A DNA stretch of 52,200 bases. Origin: Anaerolineales bacterium (GTDB taxonomy: Bacteria; Chloroflexota; Anaerolineae; Anaerolineales; Villigracilaceae). The translations under genes were made by a program, and so were the position numbers. The notes beneath the pieces were generated by a model. The model saw only the letters and a program-made list of their open reading frames with translations. It was not told the DNA's origin and searched no databases. Below, piece after piece: positions 42,031-48,176 of the stretch. Positions within the stretch are counted from its first letter, which is position 1. Each line of letters begins with the position of its first letter. The DNA lies in contig JANWWK010000094.1 of assembly GCA_025056175.1 (NCBI GenBank), positions 1 through 52,200 of the forward strand. Direction: 5' to 3'.

Positions 42031-42702
42031 TTGAAACTCAACGCGGTCATTTTCGATTTGGACGGTCTCCTGATTGACTCAGAGCCGTTCTGGTACGAAG
42101 GAGAGAAAATTTATTTTGGCAAGGTCGGCCTGAATTTGAGCGATGCCGATTGCCTGTTGACGACCGGGATGCGGATTGACCGGGTGGCGCAGTTCTGGTA
42201 CGAGCGCCAGCCCTGGCCGATTCCGCCCACGCCGGAAGAAGTGGCGATGCAGATAAACGATTACGTCATTCAATCCATCCGCGAGCGGGCAGAATTGTTG
42301 CCCGGCGCGAGCGAGGCGGTAAAACTGGTCTATGAAATGGGGTTGAAGGTGGGGCTGGCGTCTTCGTCCCACTTGAATCTTATCGAGGCTGCGCTGGAGA
42401 CTTTCGGGTTGCGGGCGTATTTCAGCGCGGTGTCATCTTCGGAGCAGAGCGGGTTCAGCAAGCCGCACCCCGGCGTGTACCTGAACGCCGCCGCGATGCT
42501 GGGCGAGCCGCCTGAAGCGTGCCTGGCAATTGAGGACTCTCTCAATGGGTTGGTAGCAGCCAAAGCCGCGCAGATGAAATGCCTGGTGGTGCCAGGGCAT
42601 GGCCTGGAAGCAGACCCCCGTTTCGTGCTGGCCGATTTTCGGTTGGACTCGCTGGAGCAATTCACGGCGGAATTTTTATCGGAGATTGCCATAGTGTCCT
42701 GA
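42031..42702 (+). CDS. HAD-superfamily sugar-phosphatase/phosphoglucomutase-like
   Basis: This 223-residue protein is a subfamily IA HAD hydrolase with a helical cap: IFDLDGLLIDSEP (Asp9 nucleophile, Asp11), VGLASSS (motif II), SKPHPGVYLNAA with the motif III Lys, and CLAIEDSLNGL (motif IV acids). It is closest in form to hexitol/2-deoxyglucose-6-phosphatases (YniC/HxpB) and beta-phosphoglucomutases; the sequence does not distinguish them. The start is TTG at 42031, 6-7 nt after CGAGG, and gives the standard family N terminus MKLNAVIFDLDG. The gene has its own -10 box and is followed by a repeat element. Confidence 0.9.
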   Translation: MKLNAVIFDLDGLLIDSEPFWYEGEKIYFGKVGLNLSDADCLLTTGMRIDRVAQFWYERQPWPIPPTPEEVAMQINDYVIQSIRERAELLPGASEAVKLVYEMGLKVGLASSSHLNLIEAALETFGLRAYFSAVSSSEQSGFSKPHPGVYLNAAAMLGEPPEACLAIEDSLNGLVAAKAAQMKCLVVPGHGLEADPRFVLADFRLDSLEQFTAEFLSEIAIVS

Positions 42703-42719
42703 AGCGCAAACGGAAGTCG

Positions 42720-42777
42720 CAACTGCCTGACCGCCCTCCCCCCCAGCCCCTCTCCCGATGGGAGAGGGGAGCAGTTG
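42720..42777. repeat. Nested inverted repeat with CCCCTCTCCC hairpin
   Basis: CCCCTCTCCC (42747-42756) and GGGAGAGGGG (42760-42769) form a 10-bp stem with a 3-nt loop, nested inside CAACTGC (42720-42726) and GCAGTTG (42771-42777). The CCGCCCTCCCCCCCAGC core reappears inside the transaldolase-PGI gene near 49.5 kb. It may also act as a transcript 3' end, but there is no T run. Confidence 0.75.
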
Positions 42778-42818
42778 TTGGATTGGATTTTCAAGAACCA
42801 GGAAATACGGAGAAAATT

Positions 42819-43067
42819 ATGAACCCGCAAACGATGGTGGATGTGGTGGTTTTCGCGTTGCTGGCGCTGTTGGGGATGTGGCTGGCGCGCCGTATCCGCG
42901 CGCCGCGCAGCCGCTGGCTGAAAATGGGGTTGCTCGTGCTGCTGGTGATTGCACCTGCCCTGGGCGCGGACATCCGTCTGATAGATTTGCTGGCAACCGT
43001 GTATCTTAACGTCGTCCTGCAAGGGCTGGTCTTTGGCCTGGTTGCCGGGTGGTGGGCCAGGAAGTAG
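42819..43067 (+). CDS. Small membrane protein
   Basis: I do not recognise this 82-residue protein. It has two or three hydrophobic stretches (about residues 7-22, 36-48 and 55-78) separated by a basic patch ARRIRAPRSRWLK, and ends in WWARK. The start is supported by ACGGAG about 8 nt upstream. It lies 42 bp after the inverted repeat and 13 bp before the next small ORF, with which it may be cotranscribed. Confidence 0.62.
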   Translation: MNPQTMVDVVVFALLALLGMWLARRIRAPRSRWLKMGLLVLLVIAPALGADIRLIDLLATVYLNVVLQGLVFGLVAGWWARK

Positions 43068-43080
43068 AAAGCGAGGCAAA

Positions 43081-43326
43081 ATGTCCAATCAACGGTTTGA
43101 ATATCGCATGTGCCAGGCGCAGTTTGGCCGGGTAACGTTCGTGAATGGAGAATGGGCCGGAACCTTGCCGCCAGACCACGAAAAAGCGATAGAAACCTGT
43201 CCCTGGATTTGGGAATACCTGAATCAAGCAGGAGCGCAAGGCTGGCAGATGAGCGGCGCACTGATGATGAGCGAAAGCAACAACGCCCAAATCTTATACT
43301 TGATGCGTGCGCTCAATGAGCAGTGA
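43081..43326 (+). CDS. Small soluble protein, DUF4177-like
   Basis: This 81-residue protein contains EYLNQAGAQGWQMSGAL, similar to the NxxGxxGW signature of DUF4177-type small proteins, and an N-terminal strand FEYRMCQ. No function is known. A weak GCGAGG site lies a few nt upstream. Its last 14 bp overlap the 3' end of the convergent amidase gene, and its final codons (AATGAGCAGTGA, NEQ stop) resemble the AGCAGT-type repeat. Confidence 0.6.
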   Translation: MSNQRFEYRMCQAQFGRVTFVNGEWAGTLPPDHEKAIETCPWIWEYLNQAGAQGWQMSGALMMSESNNAQILYLMRALNEQ

Positions 43327-44644
43327 TGGCCTGCTCGTAAGCCAGGCCAGCCTGCAAAACCGTGTTTTCGTCCCAGGCTTTGCCTACAATTTGCAGGCCA
43401 ACCGGTAAACCATCCACCTTGCCACAGGGGACGGTGAGCGCAGGCAGGCCAGTCAGGTTGAAAGGCGCGGTGAAACGCGTCAGTTTGGGGGCGTAGGCGG
43501 CAGAGTCCAGGCCTTCGATGGGCGCGGCAACAACGGCAGTGGTGGGGAGCAGGAGCAAATCGTATTGCTCGAAGAACAGGTCGAAGTAGCGTTTCATTTC
43601 GGTTTGCACGCGCCGCGCCAGGATGTATTCGGTGGAAGTCACGGCACGACCTCGTTCGAGCCGCTCGCGCACATCCGCGCCGAACCAATCGGGATGTTCG
43701 GCGAGCCGCTCGCGGTGGAAGGCCGCTGCGTCAGCAATGACCATCGTCCCGTTGGCCTGGGCCGCTTCACGCAGGCGCGGGATTTCGACTTCGACCACTT
43801 CATGCCCCAACGCGCGGAACACTTCCGCAGCCTGGCCGACGGCGGTCAGGATGCCGGGTTGGGCTTCTTCGATGTACGCGCCGATGGCAAACGCAATGCG
43901 GCAGGGCGGGATGTTCTCCCGCCACCGCGAGATAGTATCTTGCGTTGCGATTGAGTTTGGGTCGCGAGGGTCATAACCGGCAATCACCTGGTATAAGAGC
44001 GCAGCGTCTTCGACCGTTTTGGCGATAGGGCCAACATGGTCAAGATTCCAGGAAAGCGGCAGGACGCCGCGCACGCTGACGCGCCCAAAGGTGGGTTTGA
44101 AGCCGACCACGCCGCACAAAGCGGATGGAACGCGAATTGAGCCGCCGGTATCCGTCCCCAGCGCGCCCAAGACCATGCCCGCCGCAACCGCCGCCGCGCT
44201 GCCGCTGGACGAACCGCCCGTGATGCGGGTGGGGTCATGCGGGTTGCGTACCGGCCCGGTATGCGGGTTGATGCCGGTCAGTCCCAGCGCGATTTCGTGG
44301 GTGTTGGTTTTGCCGATGAGAAGCGCGCCGGCTTCTTTGAGTTTTTCTACTACGAAGGCGTCTTTGAGAGCGGGTTCGCGGCCAAAAAAGCGCGGCGAAC
44401 CGGCCACTGTGGGGAATCCGGCCACGTCTATCAGGTCTTTGACGGCGAGTGGCAGGCCAGATAAAGGCGCTTGCGAGTCTGCCGGTATCGACTCCGACAC
44501 GTCAAACAACTGACTGAAAGCGTTCAGGGCGGGGTTCCTGGCCTCGATAACGGCAAAGCAGGCTGCGGCCAGGTCGGCCGCGGTGAGTTCTCCAGCCTGG
44601 AGCAGGGTTCGGGCGCGGGAAATGGTCAGGGTGGTGGTATCCAT
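43313..44644 (-). CDS. Amidase signature family enzyme
   Basis: This 443-residue protein has the complete Ser-cisSer-Lys triad of amidase signature enzymes: Lys69 in LAVKDLIDVAG, cis-Ser near 145 in GGSSSGSAAAVAAG and nucleophile Ser169 in DTGGSIRVPS. It hydrolyses an amide or ester; the family includes GatA, but no gatB or gatC is present and the protein is shorter than most GatA, so a catabolic amidase is more likely. The start is taken as ATG at 44644; a TTG at 44659 is in frame. A TATAAT for it lies at 44690-44695. It is divergent from the acyltransferase gene. Confidence 0.9.
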   Translation of the reverse strand: MDTTTLTISRARTLLQAGELTAADLAAACFAVIEARNPALNAFSQLFDVSESIPADSQAPLSGLPLAVKDLIDVAGFPTVAGSPRFFGREPALKDAFVVEKLKEAGALLIGKTNTHEIALGLTGINPHTGPVRNPHDPTRITGGSSSGSAAAVAAGMVLGALGTDTGGSIRVPSALCGVVGFKPTFGRVSVRGVLPLSWNLDHVGPIAKTVEDAALLYQVIAGYDPRDPNSIATQDTISRWRENIPPCRIAFAIGAYIEEAQPGILTAVGQAAEVFRALGHEVVEVEIPRLREAAQANGTMVIADAAAFHRERLAEHPDWFGADVRERLERGRAVTSTEYILARRVQTEMKRYFDLFFEQYDLLLLPTTAVVAAPIEGLDSAAYAPKLTRFTAPFNLTGLPALTVPCGKVDGLPVGLQIVGKAWDENTVLQAGLAYEQAITAH

Positions 44645-44689
44645 CGTCGGTTTCAGCAAGGCGAGCGAGTTACGGTACGCAGCGCGGGG

Positions 44690-44695
44690 ATTATA
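44690..44695 (-). promoter_or_regulatory. -10 box of the amidase gene
   Basis: TATAAT on the minus strand, in the context GGTATAATCC, 45 nt before the ATG at 44644 (30 nt before the alternative TTG). Confidence 0.5.
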
Positions 44696-44724
44696 CCATT
44701 CCGATTCAGGAGGACGCAGCAGGT

Positions 44725-44730
44725 TATAAT
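44725..44730 (+). promoter_or_regulatory. -10 box 7 nt before the acyltransferase gene
   Basis: TATAAT in the context GGTTATAATCG ends 7 nt before the ATG at 44738. No Shine-Dalgarno lies within 15 nt of the start; the AGGAGG further upstream (44708-44713) would be outside the transcript. Confidence 0.62.
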
Positions 44731-44737
44731 CGCTTGT

Positions 44738-45412
44738 ATGAATAATCTGTTACGCTGGTTAACGACGTACATGACCAAATTTGGCCTGGAAGTGCTATGC
44801 CGCATCCATAAAGAAAATTGGGAGGCTGTGCCACCCCATGGGCCGCTGATTGCTTACGCCAATCACACCGGGTCGGTCGAAGCGCCTGTTATTTACACGC
44901 AGTTAATACCGCGCCCGGCAACGGCGCTGGCAAAAATCGAAACCTGGAATCATCCATTTTTGGGGTGGATTTTTACCCTGTGGGGTATCCTGCCCATCCG
45001 ACGCGGGGAAGCTGATATGGAAGCGTTGCGCGCTGCGTTAGATGCGCTGGAACACGGTATGATTTTGGGGATTGCGCCAGAGGGGACACGCAACAAGACC
45101 GGTCAACTTTTGCGGGCGCACGGTGGCATTGCGTTGTTGGCGCTCAAAAGTGGCGCACCGTTGCTGCCGATTGCTCACTGGGGCGGCGAGCATTTCCGTG
45201 CCAATTTGAAACGTTTGCGGCGGACAGATTTTTATCTTCGGGTCGGACAGCCGTTCGTGCTGGATGCTGGCGGCGAACGGGTGACAAAAGAAATCCGCCA
45301 GCAAATGGCGGATGAGATGATGTATCAGCTGGCGAAGTTGCTTCCAGAGTATTACCGGGGAGCATATAGCGATTTGGAGAAAGCGACAGAGAAGTACATT
45401 CGGTTTCTTTGA
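44738..45412 (+). CDS. PlsC-type phospholipid/glycerolipid acyltransferase
   Basis: This 224-residue membrane-associated protein belongs to the PlsC/LPLAT family: motif I NHTGSVEAP (His43 with Glu48), motif III APEGTRN and motif IV LLPIAHWG. In the usual HX4D motif the acidic residue is Asp; here it is Glu, which some LPLAT groups tolerate. It probably acylates a lysophospholipid or related lipid. The ATG at 44738 is 7 nt after a TATAAT, implying a leaderless transcript. It converges with the GNAT gene at a small hairpin. Confidence 0.88.
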   Translation: MNNLLRWLTTYMTKFGLEVLCRIHKENWEAVPPHGPLIAYANHTGSVEAPVIYTQLIPRPATALAKIETWNHPFLGWIFTLWGILPIRRGEADMEALRAALDALEHGMILGIAPEGTRNKTGQLLRAHGGIALLALKSGAPLLPIAHWGGEHFRANLKRLRRTDFYLRVGQPFVLDAGGERVTKEIRQQMADEMMYQLAKLLPEYYRGAYSDLEKATEKYIRFL

Positions 45413-45414
45413 AT

Positions 45415-45432
45415 GACGAAATAGGTTTCGTC
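45415..45432. terminator. Small hairpin between convergent genes
   Basis: GACGAAA and TTTCGTC form a 7-bp stem with a 4-nt loop exactly between the stops at 45412 and 45433. It is short and A/T-flanked, so a weak bidirectional terminator is plausible. Confidence 0.45.
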
Positions 45433-45864
45433 TTACAAATCATACCAATACGTGTTGGTTTTCCACTCTTTGAAGCCCATCTTTTTATACAGTTCATTCG
45501 CCGCCACCCGGCGTGGGTTGCAGGTGAGTGAGACGCCTTTCAAGCCCATTTCACGCGCCATTTCCAGGAGAGTATTCACCAGCGCCTGACCGATACCCTG
45601 TCCACGCGCCGAAGAATCCACAATCACATCTTCGATGTGGGCATGCAACCCGCTGGGTGTGCGGAAGACGCCCAGGCAGGCTGAACCAACGATAGGGCCG
45701 GTCTCGCCAGGCGAGCGAGCGATAATCAGACGACTGGGGGAAGCTATCAACGCGGCAAGTTCGTCAGCGGTCGGAGCAGGCGCATTCGTCAGTTGGGGCA
45801 TGAGCCGCTCAAAGGCGGAAAGCAGTTCAGGGGTAACACTGGTGACGAAATGGATGGTGAACAT
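45433..45864 (-). CDS. GNAT-family N-acetyltransferase
   Basis: This 143-residue protein has the GNAT acetyl-CoA motif VDSSARGQGIGQALVNTLL (Q/RxxGxG) and the C-terminal NELYKKMGFKEWKTNTYWY typical of small GNAT enzymes. The substrate cannot be inferred. It starts 11 bp after the membrane glycosyltransferase gene and is the last gene of the minus-strand block. Confidence 0.92.
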   Translation of the reverse strand: MFTIHFVTSVTPELLSAFERLMPQLTNAPAPTADELAALIASPSRLIIARSPGETGPIVGSACLGVFRTPSGLHAHIEDVIVDSSARGQGIGQALVNTLLEMAREMGLKGVSLTCNPRRVAANELYKKMGFKEWKTNTYWYDL

Positions 45865-45875
45865 GCAAAAAGAGG

Positions 45876-47411
45876 TTACTTGCGGCGGTAGATGGGGTAG
45901 TTTTGAATGGTTTCGACCAGTTGATAGTGTTCATCAATAAACGCCAGAACGGCGTGAATGTTTTCCGGCAGGGTAGGCCAGAGTTTGCCGGATTGGAACT
46001 GTTCGCGGCGAATAGAAGGGTCAAGCGAAGGGACAAGGTCCTGGTTGATGAGCGCGGTATCTACAATCAAGAGCGGAGGGCGGGTCGTCAGGTCAGCATA
46101 GAACTGGTCAGCCATGCGGCGCGAGAGAGGTGTCTCAGCCAGCAGAGGATAGAACAAATAGGCCGAGGGCGTTTCCCGGCGTGCAAGGACGTTGAAGGCC
46201 AGGCGTGCGCCCCAAACAAGAACAGTATCTTCGGGACGGGTCTGTTTACGGAGATAGGCCGCCACAGGATGGTCTATTTCGATGCCCTGTTGACGCTCAA
46301 AGGCCAGGCGCCGAAAGGTCTGGCCGTACTGGGCCAGGGATTGGGTGGAAAACAACACCATCAGAACCAGAGAAACGACCAAAACCGGAAACGGCCTGGC
46401 TTCGACGAAGCGGTTGAACGCCGGAAAGAGCGCATCCAGAAGAACAGCGGTCAGGATTGCGAGAGTCACCATCCAGGGGATGAAGTAATGGTCATAGCCG
46501 CGCCCAGACAGGCTGCTCAAAACCACTTCGAGCGGCCACAAGACGAGCAGGAACAACCCCCATGGCTCAAGACGACGCTGTTCGACAGCTCGCGCAAGCA
46601 GGAGCAGGTAGCCAAGCAGGCCAAACCCGGCAGGAATCCCCATCCGCAGCAGGCCGGCGCGAAACGTTCCAGGAAAATCGGGGGCGGATTGTGTGATGGC
46701 GAAGTTGTAAAACAAAGCCGCCTCGAGCATTTCATCGAACGTGCCATTGAGCAGAAACGGCAGGCTGACCAGCCCCAGGCCAAGTAAAACGCCCAGTCCC
46801 GACCAGAGCAGACGATGCAGCAGAGTTCGAAAATCTTTTTGGAAAATAGCCGAGATGACCCAGGCCAGGACGAGCGCCATTTGGACGCCCGTGTTGTTGG
46901 CGCGGAAGGAGAAACTGGCTGCAAAGGTCAGCCCGATGACGAAAAGCGGCCAGCGGCGGGCAGGATGCTGAAGGGAAAGCCAGAAACACAACGCCGCCAA
47001 AACGTTGAAGGGCAGGGAGTATTCTTCCGTCAGGTTGCCGCCTTGCAAAACGTTGGATACACCCCATAACGCGGTCAGCGTGCCTGCCAGCGCAGGAAAG
47101 AGGCCATACATCGGGCGCAAAAGCGCATAGGAAAGCGCCGCCGCGCCGAACAGGGCCAGGAACTCCAGCGCCCACACACCCCAACGCGAGCCGCGTGCCA
47201 GCCACAGCCCCAGCGCATTGACGTAGAAAATTCCCGGTGGCTTGCTCTCCCACATCTCCACGTAAGGGGTTTTGCCGGCGACGATTTGCTGGCCAATGTA
47301 GAGGTAGTAGCCGTTGTCGAGGGATGGAAAGTTATACAGCGGGTTAGCCTGTTGCAAGACGCCAAGAACGGCGAGCGCCAGCAGGAGGGTGAGGAGAACG
47401 GAGCGAGACAT
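45876..47411 (-). CDS. Polytopic membrane glycosyltransferase, GT39/ArnT type
   Basis: This 511-residue membrane protein has the GT-C first-loop acidic residue at Asp31 (FPSLDNGYYLYIGQQ) and the motif PYVEMWESKPPG, which matches the pY.D...KPPG pattern of PMT_2 glycosyltransferases. About a dozen membrane helices follow. The ATG at 47411 lies immediately inside an AGCAGT-type repeat, with no recognisable Shine-Dalgarno. A longer frame to 47435 is encoded only by that repeat and is rejected. It follows phosphatidylcholine synthase in the same direction. Confidence 0.82.
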   Translation of the reverse strand: MSRSVLLTLLLALAVLGVLQQANPLYNFPSLDNGYYLYIGQQIVAGKTPYVEMWESKPPGIFYVNALGLWLARGSRWGVWALEFLALFGAAALSYALLRPMYGLFPALAGTLTALWGVSNVLQGGNLTEEYSLPFNVLAALCFWLSLQHPARRWPLFVIGLTFAASFSFRANNTGVQMALVLAWVISAIFQKDFRTLLHRLLWSGLGVLLGLGLVSLPFLLNGTFDEMLEAALFYNFAITQSAPDFPGTFRAGLLRMGIPAGFGLLGYLLLLARAVEQRRLEPWGLFLLVLWPLEVVLSSLSGRGYDHYFIPWMVTLAILTAVLLDALFPAFNRFVEARPFPVLVVSLVLMVLFSTQSLAQYGQTFRRLAFERQQGIEIDHPVAAYLRKQTRPEDTVLVWGARLAFNVLARRETPSAYLFYPLLAETPLSRRMADQFYADLTTRPPLLIVDTALINQDLVPSLDPSIRREQFQSGKLWPTLPENIHAVLAFIDEHYQLVETIQNYPIYRRK

Positions 47412-47458
47412 CAGTGAGCAGTGAACAGTGAGCAATATTTTGTGGTTATCTGCTCACT
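47411..47458. repeat. AGCAGT-type repeat between pcs and the glycosyltransferase gene
   Basis: AGTGAGCA occurs at 47413-47420 and 47427-47434, with the inverted copy TGCTCACT at 47451-47458. The inverted copy contains the pcs stop codon, and the other end abuts the glycosyltransferase ATG. Confidence 0.72.
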
Positions 47459-48176
47459 CAGCAGCCAGCTGGATTGATTTGCGCGGCCACAGGCTGAGGA
47501 CGACATAATAGCCGACGTAAACGAACGAAGCCCACACCACCCAGCCCGGAACATTCGGATATTGGATGACGCCCCAAACGCCGATAATGCCATACAGGTA
47601 GGAAAGTGCCAGCGTAAGCCGTTTGAGACGGGTATTTCGGCTGGGATACACCCATTTGACCGGCACGAAAACCAAAATACTGAAGAAAACCACGAAAAAC
47701 AGGTTGAGCCAGGGGTTCATCTGCATTATCAGCATGTAGAGAACCATCACGTTCCAATAGCACGGGAAACCCTTGAAAAAGTAATCGTTGGTTTCATCCG
47801 TTTTTGCGTCCACCTGCGTAAACTGGTAGGCAGAGGTGAGCAAGATGGCAAAGGCAGCCGGCCAGGCCAGCATGGCAGGCAGGAGATTGGCTTGAAGCAG
47901 AAAGATGACCGGTACGAGAACGTAGTTCAGATAGTCCAGGATGTTATCCATCAACGCACCGTCTATGTTGGGAGCATAGCGCTTCACATCGGTCCAGCGT
48001 GCCAGCATCCCATCAAAGCCATCCACAACCATCGCAAGCATCATCCACAGAATCGCCAGCCGCCATTCGCGTTCAAAAATGGCATAAATTGCCAGCAATC
48101 CCCAGACCGAACCGGTGGCGGTAAAAAAGTGGACGCCAAAGGCCAGTGTTTTGCGAAAGAGAAGATTATTTTTCAT
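47454..48176 (-). CDS. pcs: Phosphatidylcholine synthase
   Basis: Pcs condenses choline with CDP-diacylglycerol in one step. The 240-residue membrane protein has the CDP-alcohol phosphotransferase motif in its Pcs form: Asp52, Asp55-Gly56, Ala59-Arg60, Gly73, Asp77 and Asp81 (VDGFDGMLAR, IDGALMDNILDYLNYVLVP). The segments KGFPCYWNVMVLYML and FVPVKWVYPSR are characteristic of Pcs rather than PssA or PgsA. Its ATG overlaps the transaldolase-PGI stop (ATGA), tying it to central carbon genes. Choline supply would need uptake, for which no gene is seen here. Confidence 0.88.
   Translation of the reverse strand: MKNNLLFRKTLAFGVHFFTATGSVWGLLAIYAIFEREWRLAILWMMLAMVVDGFDGMLARWTDVKRYAPNIDGALMDNILDYLNYVLVPVIFLLQANLLPAMLAWPAAFAILLTSAYQFTQVDAKTDETNDYFFKGFPCYWNVMVLYMLIMQMNPWLNLFFVVFFSILVFVPVKWVYPSRNTRLKRLTLALSYLYGIIGVWGVIQYPNVPGWVVWASFVYVGYYVVLSLWPRKSIQLAAE

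Noticed and set aside
43313-44644. Asp/Glu-tRNA amidotransferase subunit A (gatA)
   Set aside because: Triad fits, but no gatB or gatC is adjacent and the length is short for GatA; a general amidase is the safer call.
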